64,000 bases of DNA from Buddleja alternifolia. Lineage: Eukaryota > Streptophyta > Magnoliopsida > Lamiales > Scrophulariaceae. The notes below the pieces were generated by a model. The model was not told the DNA's origin. It did no database searches and saw only the letters and a program-made list of their open reading frames with translations. Below are positions 43,814 through 54,324 of the stretch, in pieces. Each line of letters starts with the position of its first letter. Position 1 is the stretch's first letter. Position numbers and translations under genes: made by a program. The stretch is taken from NCBI GenBank assembly GCA_019426215.1, contig CM033392.1, positions 41,408,666-41,472,665 of the forward strand. The letters are read 5' to 3'.

Positions 43814-44636
43814 AGACTTTCAGTCCATGTACGTCGACTATTTTGGTATGCTTATCAGTTTAATTATGAGCCTTATGTTTAACTGATTGACTATCTGAAT
43901 ATAATTAATCCTCCCTTCTTTGGTCAGTCCAAAATGATGGCTGTGTTTGTTATTATTTGGTGATATTTTTTGGTGAAATTTTTTATTGGGAGTTGTGTTC
44001 TTTGGTCAATCGACTGAGTTTTTTGGTAATTTTTTCTACATCTTATGCAACTGTATTTATCCCTTCCTTCTGTTCAATTCAATTATTACACCCATATAAA
44101 TATATTTATATATTAAATGATGATAGTTACGTTATGAAAATATAAATTTATATACTACTACTTCAAGTATATCACTTGAGATGCCTAACTGATTACCAAA
44201 CTCTGATAATAACAAGAAACGGGGGTGGTTTTGAAGTATCATCTTTATTTGATTAGTAGATGTGCCTTAATGAAATTACAATATAGACAGTCCGTTTCAG
44301 GTAGTTCATTAATTGCTTTTTGCTTTATGATGGTCAGGTGTTCACTATATGGAACTTAATAAATGCGCGTTGCCCATCCTTCGAGTGGAAGAACTTAATA
44401 CTAAAACTTAGCCTGACAAAATGGTAAAAATTTTGCTGAAAAATGCTTCAAGATTACAGAAACTTGTGATTTCAACCAAAGAAAGTTTCAAACCTAACCG
44501 TGAAGAAGGGTGTTTTTAGGGTCCACTTGAAAGACAAAAGGATCATTTTTACGGACGAGAAACTGCTAGAGCTCTCACAAAAATTCGAAAAATTGCATAG
44601 AGCCTCCCCCAAAGCAATGGTATATTTCTCGTGAAA

Positions 44637-45247
44637 CTTATTACTTGAATTTCTCCTAGGCCGCTTGTACTCTTCTAATGTAATGATATTCAGTCCTTAA
44701 ATAACATCTTGAGGTTGTGTTTCATGGATATTCCTCCCTATGCAATCAACGTATGTGCAATTGTTGTCCTTCTATAATTTTTCATTTTTAAGAAATCGAT
44801 GTCTAAGTCTATGTATTTGCAGCTTCAAATTGGAGCGACAAGTAGATGAACTAAAATCACTCCCAACATATTATGTATTGCCAATATATATTGAAACATT
44901 TTGGAATGACAAGTACAGGAGAAAATTTTAGGAGTAAGCGTACGATTATCTCCAAGGAATAACAAAAGGGTGGAGAGGAAGACTAAAAAAATCAACATCA
45001 TCTTGTGCAATAGCCTCTTCTATTAAGAATATTTGAAAGTCGTGTTTGCAAGAAATTGGCCCGGAAAGAAGATTGACATTCGTGTAATAGTAATTTTTTA
45101 ACGAAGAAATAAAGTGAATCATGTTAGATGAGCATAATATAGGTGGTCGAATTTTTCAATACAGAATAGTGATGTGGAGGTGGAGCATCCGATGGCAAAG
45201 TGAAAGCCAGGATTTCTAATGCTAAAGGAACTACCCAAATACGAAGT
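44637..45247. other. 3' flank of F-box pseudogene 2; one possible small exon
   Basis: After a tttgcag acceptor near 44817, the frame FKLERQVDELKSLPTYYVLP runs to a TAG at about 44929-44931. It could be a last exon, but I do not recognise it. The rest shows nothing. Confidence 0.35.
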
Positions 45248-45468
45248 TGTTAAGAAATAGAATGGTACTTCTTCTTGTTTAGTAAAAGTAGGTTTATGAA
45301 TAGCACTTTCCTTTGTATTAGTTCCTAACATCTAGTTAGAAGGTTAAGTTAGGGTACTTAAACCCTGTTTCTAGTATTCTTCTTGGATCTTCAATTCAAA
45401 ATGTACAATCTACTTCTTCAACAATGCAATTCAATATGTTTTCTCTCCAAGAATTCATGTTCTTAACA
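45248..45468 (+). repeat. 5' LTR of copia element A
   Basis: 221 bp bounded by TGTTAAGAA and TTCTTAACA, a perfect 9-bp inverted pair. TGGCACCAAAGCC follows directly and would be a diverged initiator-Met-type primer site (TGGTATCAGAGC in most copia elements). Confidence 0.85.
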
Positions 45469-45684
45469 TGGCACCAAAGCCAATTTTGTTCTTTCCTCTC
45501 CTATTCGATCGATTGAATCTCTGTTTTGGTTTATCCGATTGAATGTTTCTCCCAATTCAATCGTTATTCAATTCATCCGGCTGAATTTTTTCCAGTCGAA
45601 ATTCTCTTTTGATTCTATCGTTTTTTTAATTTCCTTCGATCATGTCTTGGGGATTCTCTTCCGCGCGCAATCTTTCTTCATAAT

Positions 45685-47342
45685 ATGGCACAAATCATAG
45701 ATCCTTCATCAAAGAATGCTGGTAAAGCACAATCCACGGCGCCTGTTATTGATCTTCAAGATCTAATGTATATACATCCATCGGACACGCCAAAGCTTGA
45801 CCTTGTGATTGAAATTGTGAAAGGATCCGAGAATTATAAGGTTTGGAGCCGTGAGATGCTAGTTGCTCTTAAAGCAAAAAATAAACTAGGTTTTATCAAT
45901 GGCAATTGTAAACAGCCTGAGGATAACTCTCCTATTTTGCCTTATTGGAAGCGGTGTAATGCGTTAGTAAAATCTTGGATACACCGCTCAATTTCAAAAG
46001 ATTTGATTCATGGAGTAGTTTATACTGATTCTGCGTATTTGATATGGAATGATTTGAAGAAAAGGTTTGAACGAGTGAATGGTGCTAGATTGTATTATTT
46101 ATACTAGCAAATTAATACATGTACTCAAGGAACTAGCACAGTGATAGAATATTATTTCAAAATTCATCATCTATGGGATGAATACGAGTCTTTAATTCCT
46201 TCACCTTCAACAATTGTTTATAAGGAGTATGTGGATTTCTGCACACAGTTGAAGATGATGCAGTTTTTGATGGGGTTGAATGAATGCTACAACAATATCA
46301 AGTCTAAAATCCTCATGATGTCACCTCTCCCCACTTACAATCAAGTATACTCTATGGTTAGCAATTAATTGGCTCAATGAGGAATTAATACTTAATCAGT
46401 GAATTTGGAATCATCTATTGCATTCATAAGTAATTCTCAGAGATCAAACAACAATCAAAGTGGATTGAGTAGTGATCATTGTCATCTTCCTGGTCATACA
46501 AGAGAAAAATGCTTTAAACTTGTTGAATACCCCCCTAATTGGGGCAGAGGTGGTGGTAGAAGAGGTAGTAGAGGGGGAGGAGGCAGAAACAATACTGGTG
46601 GAAGGTCTTTTATTAATAATCAAGCTAATTCTGTTTCTGGTTCTCAAGATACTGTTTCTGCACGAACAGGTGTTAATAGTGAGGAAATCTCAATTCACCA
46701 GCCACCAATATTCACTAAAAAACAATACCACCAGATACTCCAGTTACTTGCAAATGTTATCACTGAAAGTAGCTCCATTGTGACTACTAGCAATGGAGCA
46801 AAGGCTAATCTAGCAGGTATATCTTGTAACTTTTCATCTGCTAATGTTGCTTTAGATATGAATGTATGGATCATAGATACTGGGGCTAATCAACATATGT
46901 TGGCAAATTATAATATGATAAATAAGTCTTTTAAACCTTGTACTTCTTCCAGCTCAGTGAAATTGCCTAATGGTGGTTTTAGTTATGTTACTCACACTGG
47001 AAATATCACATTAGAAACAGGTTTATTACTCAAACAGGTGTTTTATGTTCCTGATTTTAAGCACAATCTATTGTCTGTCTCTAAGCTAACAAGTGATAAT
47101 CATGTGTTTGTAAGCTTTTATCCTACCTTTTGTTTGATACAGGAAACATGGAATGGCAAGATCAAGGGGATTGGTAGATTGAAACATGGGTTATTCTACC
47201 TACAGCCAGTCCCCACTGATCATTTAGTGTTGCCTTTTAATAAAACAAAATCTCCTTGTAATACGGTTTCTAGTATTCATGTTTTCAATTCTGTTGTAAA
47301 CAATAAAGCCAGCTTGTGGCATAAGAGATTTGGATATATGTC
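45685..47342 (+). pseudogene. Gag-protease region of copia element A
   Basis: The ATG at 45685 starts a gag with ENYKVWSREMLVALKAKNKL and SWIHRSISKDLIHGV, the usual plant copia gag helices. In-frame stops occur at 46105-46107 and 46366-46368, with two more before 46399. The zinc knuckle (HCHLPGHTREKCFKLVEYPP) lacks its first Cys. A Gly/Arg-rich spacer leads to the protease site WIIDTGANQHMLA and the flap VFYVPDFKHNLLSVSKL. The pre-integrase start SLWHKRFGYMS is where the next element was inserted. Confidence 0.88.
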
Positions 47343-48912
47343 TGTTAGGAATTTCATGTTAGATGTTTTGATGATGACAATTAGGATTTTTCTGTTAGAC
47401 CCCAAAATATGTAAGTTTGTTTTTCAGCTTTGAAGCGTTAGATTTGTAATAGGCTTTGTTTTATTTTTATTCTAGATTGTTAGGCTAAGTAGCCTTAGGC
47501 TGAGCGTCTGATAATTTCTGAGTGAGTTTATCGGTGGTAAAGTTTGAAGACCCAAGCGCCTGATATCTGAATGAAGATAAAATCTCCAAGCGTCCAAATG
47601 ACCAGCTATTCCAAGCGTCACCTTATGGATCGAAGTAATTCAAGGATTGAATAAGCGTCTATCAATGACTGATTTCACCTGAATCTATTTCTAAAAGTCC
47701 AAGAAGGAGTTTAATGCAAATATTCTCAAATACATTAAATGCCAACGGGCATTTAATTCAAATGCATTAAATGCTGATAAGAGCATTAAATGTGATAAGC
47801 ACTTTCAGACGTACGGAGAAGCCACCCTATTGGACTGTCAACTATTCAAAGACTGCAGCACCAACTTTTGTGCAGGAGATTTTCAGGAAAAAGGACAAAA
47901 GTTGTTCACTTGCGGAAGTGAGAGACACGCGCCCTTGCATGTGTCAAACGGACACTTTTTCCAAGAATGCCTATAAATAGGACTTCAACAACAAGCCAAA
48001 CACAGAGAACAATTATTAAGTCGAATTGCTGTTGCATTGAAGTCTCATTCCTTACAATTTCAAAACAGCCAAAACTTTCAAGAAAATATTCTCTTTGCTT
48101 TTCTTCAAATCCTGAGACAGTCAACCCAATATCTCAAACATTCTTTTCGGAGAAACCCACATTACTACTGAGATATTCCTAGTTGTTTGAACTTTATCAA
48201 AATCAAACAAACCTTTTAGAAAAACCCCTATCCAAGCCTCGCGATCTGTGTGAAGTCGAAGTTGGATACTTGCCATATTTCTGGGTGAAAGAAGCAAGGA
48301 GATTGAAGTGATTTGGAGCAGAAATCTGTGTGATCATGGAGCTCAAGTCATCGACATCTATCTCTCCCTAATTTGTAGAAGATTCTGTGTGATTCTTTGA
48401 GACTCATTTTAGTGGATTGCCTCCAAGTGTTCGAGGAGAAGAAGGACGTAGTTGGGATTATACCACCCAACGAACCTTACAAATACTGTTCTTTACTTTA
48501 CTTTCAGCATTCATATTGTCATATCATAATCTGATAAAGTAAAACTTAATCAAACGCTAAACAACTAAATACACTTTCTGTGACGCTAAAGCTTTCAAAG
48601 AGAAGACTCCAAAAATTATTCCGCTGTGCTAACACTGATCAAAGAAATGAACGCTCAAACCTACTTCGTTGTAGTATTTAAGTCTTGAAATCTAAGTTAA
48701 CTTTCTAAAAATAGTCTTCGTTAGACGCTTCGCCAAAGCGCCTATATTTTAAGTGAACGCTTAAGTCATGCGTTAGACACTTCAAGTGTCTACTTTCCAA
48801 GCGTCCAAAATCCTTTTTAATACAAATCTTTTGAAGTCGAAAAAGACTTCAGGGTCTCTTCAACTCCCCCCCCCCCCTTCTAGACTCTTTCGTATGCCAC
48901 TTGGGACCAACA
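47343..48912 (+). repeat. 5' LTR of the Sirevirus-type element
   Basis: Starts TGTTAGGAATTTCATG and ends GGGACCAACA. It contains many copies of the word aagcgtc or aagcgcc and a long C-run (about 48866-48879) close to its end. Confidence 0.93.
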
Positions 48913-48914
48913 AG

Positions 48915-48926
48915 TGGTATCAGAGC
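48915..48926 (+). other. Primer binding site (initiator-Met tRNA type)
   Basis: TGGTATCAGAGC two bases after the LTR end is the standard primer site for plant copia elements. Confidence 0.92.
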
Positions 48927-49009
48927 GGTTAAAATTGAAATTTTAAAATTTCCAAGCATAACTGCTTGTTTAGATCCTTTTTCAAACTTAATTGCTTTAG
49001 ATTTTAAAC

Positions 49010-50451
49010 ATGGCATTTGCTAAAGTTCCCAAACTAACTGAGTCAAATTTTGACACATGGAAAGTCAAAGCATTTACATATCTTTGTTCATGTGATGATG
49101 ACATGTGTGATATTATTTCAGATGGGCCAATCAAAATATATAAAGTTATCACAAGAGCGCCTGGAGCCACGGAAGAAACTCCAGATGGTTACGTTGAGAA
49201 ACCAAAACAAGAATGGTCTCCAGATGAGCGTCGAAGAGCTAATTTGAACAATGTTGGTCGTAACACTCTATATACGGCTATTGGTGATAATGAAAACGTA
49301 TTTAACAAGATCAAGTCTTGCAAAACCACTAAAGAAATATGGGATAAGTTGGCTACAATTTGTGGTGGTTCAGCTCAGATCAAAGAAAACAAACTTTCCA
49401 TTGCCAAGGAAAAGTTTAACGGATTTAAGATGCTACCTAATGAAACTTTAGAGCAATTAGATATAAGATTTACAGCTTTAGTTACAAAACTTACATCGTT
49501 GGGAATGGATTTGCAGAATCGAGAAATGGTGGTTAAGATCTTTAGAAGTTTACCAAGTAAATTCCTAATGAAGACAACTGCTATGAGAGAATCAAATATG
49601 CTAGATCTCCTAACTCCAGAAGACGCCTTTTCAGAGCTCAAAGCATTTGAGTTCGAATTGAATTCTGCTAGTGATGTTGTGAGTAGTCCGGTGATTGAAT
49701 ATGGAGAGCTTATAGCATCAATCAAAGGAAAATCGGGCAATAAAGGAAAGAATTTAGATATCAATGAAGAAGAGGAATTGGCTTTGTTGAATAGATTCAG
49801 AAAGTTCTTGAGATGTGAAAAGAAAGGAAAAGGTTTCAATAATAAAGGACAAAGCTCATATCAAGCGCCTTCTCCGATGCAACAACAGCTTCAAGCGCCT
49901 CAATATTCTGTTCCTTCACCTCAAGCGCCTGTTCAGTATCAAGCGTCTATTCAAAATCTCTCAACTCCAGTGGTCTCAAAACCACACAGTGCAAGGTTAA
50001 CAAATGAACAAAAGATGAGAACTAATCTTTGTTACAATTGCAGGAAACCAGGGCACTACCAGGTAAATTGTCCTTATCCAAACGTATCCAAGCCCTCAAG
50101 GCAGGATTACTTGGATAGAAACCAATTTAGGAGCAACCTTCGTCAACAAGGTTTGCTAGCGGAATCAGAACCAGCATCCGCACCTGAAGATTTAGAATCA
50201 TCAGAAGAGAGTAGCGATGATGATGAGCCATTAGATGACTCAGCGCTCATATGTCTCATGGCCAGAGATGATGAAGCGTCTCCTGAGGTAATCAATGAAT
50301 TATCTATTCCTCTCCCTTATGATGAATTACTTGACAAAGTCAAAGAATACTACAATGAATGTCAAGAAGCCGCCAAAATATATCAAAATGATCTCGCTAT
50401 TATCTCATCACTCACAAGAGATAAAGTAACGCTCAAAGCAGAGTTACAAGT
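49010..50451 (+). pseudogene. Sirevirus-type gag, N-terminal part, cut by CACTA 2
   Basis: Opens MAFAKVPKLTESNFDTWKVK. The gag core has ETLEQLDIRFTALVTKLTSL and EMVVKIFRSLPSKFLMKTTA, then a Gln/Pro/Ala-rich spacer repeating QAP. The CCHC knuckle NLCYNCRKPGHYQVNCPYPN follows. An acidic stretch (EESSDDDEPLDDSALICLMA) and a likely coiled coil come next. The open frame is uninterrupted until the CACTA insertion, which falls within a codon; the same frame resumes at 54325. Before the insertion gag was evidently intact here. It forms the particle that packages element RNA. Confidence 0.9.
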
Positions 50452-50467
50452 CACTAGTACAGAAGAG

Positions 50468-50745
50468 GTCTGTTACAGCGGGTTTTTTTTTTTTGCACTA
50501 TTACAGCGGTTTTAACCGCTGTAATACGTATCGCTGTAATTGGTATGTTTACTATTACAGCGGTTAAAAACCGCTCTAAAATGAGCCCTATTACAGCGGT
50601 TCAATAACGAACCGCTGTAATAGGTAAATAAAAAAAAATTAAGTGTAAAAGCCGTAGCCTGTTACAGCAGTTCAGAAAAGAACCGTTGTAACAGGATACA
50701 GCGGTTCGTTACAGCGGTTCGTTGGTGAACCGCTGTAACATGATT
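50468..50745. repeat. Left subterminal hairpin array of CACTA 2
   Basis: Pairs of tattacagcggttttaaccg and similar, such as ttacagcggttcaataacga, each folding on itself. One unit has changed to ccgctctaaaa. The words match those of CACTA 1. Confidence 0.85.
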
Positions 50746-50983
50746 TTTTTTTTCTATTATAATTTCAGCTAGCTATATCCTTTCCACAAGCTCAAAATTC
50801 AATTCATCAATAACACATAAAACAAACCAATTGCTCAACAGAAACAACAAATTCAAATCCAAAATTAATTTCATTCACCAAATAATAATCTCCAATAATT
50901 ACAAATAATAACGAGTTTACAATAAACCAATATAAACTAATCACTGCTTTTAAATCAAATAAAAATTTACAATAATTTTCAAC

Positions 50984-51985
50984 TTACACCGCCGGCATAT
51001 CAAAAGCGCATTTAAAAATATATTGTGCCAATTCAGAACGTGCTTCATCAAGTTGCACTATAGTGTAAGAGGCGTACTGACAATCAGCAAAGTACTGCAA
51101 GACAAATATTAAAATCCAACAAAAATGTTTAATAACTTAAAAGGGACATTAGAATTTGATTAATATTAATTAGAATTATGCATACCGCGGGTGGGATTAT
51201 AGATTCTCCGTGTCTAATAATATCTTTCATGAATTTCATGACGAACAACCCACAATCTATGGCATTTATTTGAATGGGGCACTACAAATTAAATTCAAAT
51301 CAAAATTGTATTAGAACAAATAACTTTTATACGAATAATTTCTTGAAACTATAATTAAAATAATATAATTAAACTAACCTGTATACAACTTCATGTACAG
51401 GCCTTGTTTTTTGATTTGATCTTTTGGTTGTTGTTATTTGCTCGAAACATCAACACAGCGCTGTTAAAAACATCAAAAATCAAGGAAATATGTCAATATC
51501 AAGCAAATATATATATATGAAGTCTAGTTATAATATATATACTTTAAACTTAATATTAAATATAATGGATACATTTAATTAAATGATAAAACTTACTAAT
51601 TGATCATATCTTTCATATCACGTCGGTTATTTGGATCACCGTGCAAAGAATCCAAATAATAAACAATCTCTTTAATTGGATCAATCACGAGCAACAACCA
51701 ATGGCCCCTAATCAGCATATTTAAAAGAAAAATTTTAAATTAGTTATGCCTACGTAACAAATTTTACAAAATAACAATGTGTCTTTAGTAGCTCACCCGG
51801 AGTTGTAAGGTGCAAGAAACAACTTCCCCTCCAGTGCACTAGCTATCATAGTATTTGCTATATATTGCGATTTGTCAACACGCTGCGTGGGAGTAATTCC
51901 TACTCCCGCAGATATATAATGTGGGCTAAGGAACCCGAATTTATTTTGTTTTTGTTCGGGGACCACGTGATTAACCCACAAACAC
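50984..51985 (-). pseudogene. Ulp1-type cysteine protease (C48) gene in CACTA 2, five exons, one stop
   Basis: GT-AG introns join exons 51985-51797, 51707-51597, 51460-51379, 51281-51186 and 51094-50984 in matching phase. Motifs: GFLSPHYISAGVGI and KLFLAPYNSG in the first, GHWLLLVIDPIKEIVYYLDS (catalytic His and Asp) in the second, QINAIDCGLFVMKFMKDII (oxyanion Gln six residues before catalytic Cys) in the fourth, and a last exon ending FKCAFDMPAV. All four expected active-site residues are present. The only break I see is a TGA at 51391-51393 in the third, poorly conserved exon, which could also reflect different splicing. C48 proteases cleave SUMO or related modifiers; the substrate here is unknown. 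Confidence 0.8.
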
Positions 51986-52081
51986 CTACAATTGAGCATA
52001 AAATAAATTTGAGTAACAAAAATAAACATAGTTCAAATTAATGCAGTAAAATAATTTAATTAAAAGCTTACTTTTTATTAA

Positions 52082-52426
52082 TTAATATTTAAAAACTTCC
52101 TTGATGTAAGCAATAATGATAGAGGCTCCTATCTGTTCTTTATGCACAAAGTCTACTGATCGATATGATGTATCACCCAAATCAGCTGAGGTGGCACTGC
52201 TTTCACCGTGTCTTGTCCATCGTGTGTAGCTTTTATCAATTCCATTACACACCAAATGATCTTCCAAGTCACGTGGACTAATTCTCTTTCCAAAACAACA
52301 ACGTAAACATGGACAACTAATCCTAGTCGGATCCGATGCATGCTCAACCGCAAAGTCGATGAATTCTTTCACCCCTTTCCCATATTGCTCCGACATACGA
52401 TCCGCTACAATCCAACTTCGATCCAT
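52082..52426 (-). CDS. Transpos_assoc-like exon (CACTA transposase-associated domain)
   Basis: Starts MDRSWIVADRMSEQYGKGVK and contains FIDFAVEHASDPTRISCPC, LRCCFGKRISPRDLEDHLVC and NGIDKSYTRWTRHGES. This is the Cys-rich Transpos_assoc pattern found at the N-terminus of plant En/Spm transposases. It runs open to a TAA at 52082-52084; a donor site a little upstream may lead to the Ulp1 exons. Its position nearest the right end of the element marks that end as 5' for the gene. Confidence 0.8.
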   Translation of the reverse strand: MDRSWIVADRMSEQYGKGVKEFIDFAVEHASDPTRISCPCLRCCFGKRISPRDLEDHLVCNGIDKSYTRWTRHGESSATSADLGDTSYRSVDFVHKEQIGASIIIAYIKEVFKY

Positions 52427-52729
52427 CTAAATTCTCAATTAATTAAATTAAATAATTTTAATATCAGTTGATAGTTAAATTAATTAAATAAATTTATTTT
52501 TAATTTATTTCGCATTATTCTATAAAAAATTCGGCAGAGTAACGACGCAAATATTTCTACCAAGTTCTCGACTTAATCTTCTCAGTGGGTTGTAACCAAC
52601 AGAAGTCGAATCTTACGATCCGCTAAAATCTCAACAGGGAAACGACGTAAAAAATACTACCAATTTCAACCACAACAAACCCAACACTCTAATCTTTCAC
52701 CCACAACGAACACAAAATGATACAAAAAT

Positions 52730-53310
52730 ATTGATCACCAGTTGGATCACATAAAACATCATATTTCCAGGGGAACAACTACAAATATTGATCACCAGTT
52801 GGATCACATAGATCACATAAAAAACTACAAATAAAGCATCATATTATAAATATTGATCACCAATTGGATCCAAAAGCACATAAAACTACAAATAAATTAA
52901 AGCATCACGATATAAAGTTTTTGGAACTTCTCGGTTGTGCAGAAAGTTGTGCACGTTTTCACGAGAAAATTCATAACTAATTGTAGAAAGCTCGGATTCA
53001 TGAACCGTTTTCTTCTTATGAAACTAGACACATAGGTCTATCCACACATATATCTCACATACTCAGTAGATGTCTAGAAAAAAGCATATTTGTATTCAAA
53101 GTTAGAGAAAAATCTGTCAATTTTCAAAACAGTTGTGCGCGTCTTCACGAGAAAATTCATAACTCATTGTGGAAAGCTCCGATTCATGAACCGTTTTATT
53201 CATATGAAACTAGACACATAGGGATATACATACATATATCGAACATACTCATGAGATGCCTAGAACAAATCAGATTTGCATTCAAAGTTAGTAAAAAATC
53301 AACTAGAACA
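52730..53310. repeat. Short direct repeats in the 5' non-coding part of CACTA 2
   Basis: The phrase tattgatcaccagttggatc occurs near 52728 and 52787, with a variant (ccaattgg) near 52854. Further right, a 185-bp unit (gttgtgcacgttttcacgag, then ttcatgaaccgtttt) starts at 52947 and again at 53132 with modest divergence. Confidence 0.75.
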
Positions 53311-53544
53311 TAATAACAAAAATCCACTATATAATTTATAAAACCCCAATTAAAATAACATGATGTATATAACAATAATTAACAAATTAACATATAACCT
53401 ACATTATATACATCACAAAATCCTAATTAACATAACATTAATATATAACAAACAAGAAATTAACACATAACCTAAATTTAATATATACATAATATATATA
53501 TATAACATAACATATATAAACATATATATATATATACCTATAAA

Positions 53545-53935
53545 GAGAGAGAGGAGGAGAGTGGTGGGTCACGGCGGCGGTGGCTGCTTGGGCGGCGGCG
53601 GCGGCAGTTTGGGGTGGTGGTGGAGGTGGTGGCGACGGGACGGGGGCGGTTTAGGTTAGCTTGAGAGTGAGAGAGAGAGTATAGAGAGAGAGAGTAGAGT
53701 ATAGGGAGAGAGATCGAGTAGAGAGATAGAGAAAAATAAAATGGGGGGGCGGCGGCGGCAACGACGGATTGTGGTGGAGACGGTGGCGGGGGCGGTGGTG
53801 GAGAGTGAGAGAGATAGTAGAGTAGAGAGAGAGAAAGTAGAGTAGAGAGTGAGAGATAGTAGAGAGAAATGAGGGAGAGAGCTCGGTTTTTGGGGGGGAA
53901 AAAGGGGGGAATTTTTTTTTTTTTTTTAAATTACG
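53545..53935. repeat. GA-rich and GGN-rich tract of CACTA 2
   Basis: Alternating gagagagag and ggcggcggcggcgg tracts, matching in type the block at 15511-15735 of CACTA 1. It lies upstream of the Transpos_assoc-like exon when read on the reverse strand, so a promoter or leader role is possible. Confidence 0.65.
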
Positions 53936-54321
53936 TTTTATAGCGGTTCAGGTTCAGTACCGAACCGCTATAACCGGTTTACCAGTTATAGCGGTTCAGT
54001 ACCGAACCGCTATAACTGACCAGTTATAGCGGTTCGGTACTGAACCGCTATAACTGGTAAATCGGTTATAGCGGTTCGTTCCCGAACCGCTATAAAAAAA
54101 AAAAAAAAATTTGTTCGCACTATAATAGCGGTTTTTTATCGAACCGCTATAATAGGTTGGAACTATTACAGCGGTTCGATAAAAAACCGTTGTAATAGGT
54201 ACCCGGTTAATATCCATTATAACGGTTCACTTATAAACCGCTGTAATAAGTCTCTCCGTTCAGCGGTTTTCCAAAAACCGCTGTAAAATGTGCGCTGTAA
54301 CAGATCTTTTCTGTACTAGTG
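53936..54321. repeat. Right subterminal hairpin array of CACTA 2
   Basis: Here most units use tatagcggttc/gaaccgctata in place of ttacagcggtt, e.g. agttatagcggttcagtacc followed by its complement. The last units return to the tattacagcggttc form and the final half unit cgctgtaac, then GTACTAGTG. Confidence 0.85.
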
Positions 54322-54324
54322 AGT

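Larger units (their letters stand above)
41200..44636 (+). pseudogene. F-box/LRR (FBD-type) gene 2, frameshifted and split by a solo LTR
   Basis: The end of an F-box is visible in two frames (IRTS, then RRFNDLWRCVPILDLN, about 41216-41280), so a 1-bp shift lies between. Then KFVDIIHHVLNLHDM leads to a stop after 41430. The LRR part (41491-42069) contains NLPDVFSSNYLTDLLLAAC, EILVGCPFLEDLSLIECYG-like and FLIVSCPCVLSLEID, typical of plant F-box/LRR proteins. It is cut at 42069 by the solo LTR and resumes at 43814 for a short exon end. A further exon at 44338 (IWNLINARCPSFEWKNLI) is the paralogue of pseudogene 1, but it is joined prematurely to FBD sequence by a deletion. It cannot encode a full protein. 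Confidence 0.78.
45248..47342 (+). mobile_element. Copia element A, interrupted by the Sirevirus-type element
   Basis: A short LTR with perfect inverted ends is followed by a primer-like site, gag, protease and the start of pre-integrase. Everything downstream is cut off by the LTR that begins at 47343. The other half, if retained, lies beyond the right end of the window. Confidence 0.85.
50452..54321 (-). mobile_element. CACTA (En/Spm) element 2, carrying a Transpos_assoc-like exon and a Ulp1 protease
   Basis: Terminal repeats: CACTAGTACAGAAGAGGTCTG on the left and CACTAGTACAGAAAAGATCTG (inverted) on the right. Perfect 3-bp duplication AGT (50449-50451 and 54322-54324). Both ends carry hairpin arrays. 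Coding sequence is on the reverse strand: a Transpos_assoc-like exon, then Ulp1 protease exons. The TNP2 transposase that normally lies between is absent, so it is probably non-autonomous. It must be younger than the Sirevirus-type element it sits in. Confidence 0.92.
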
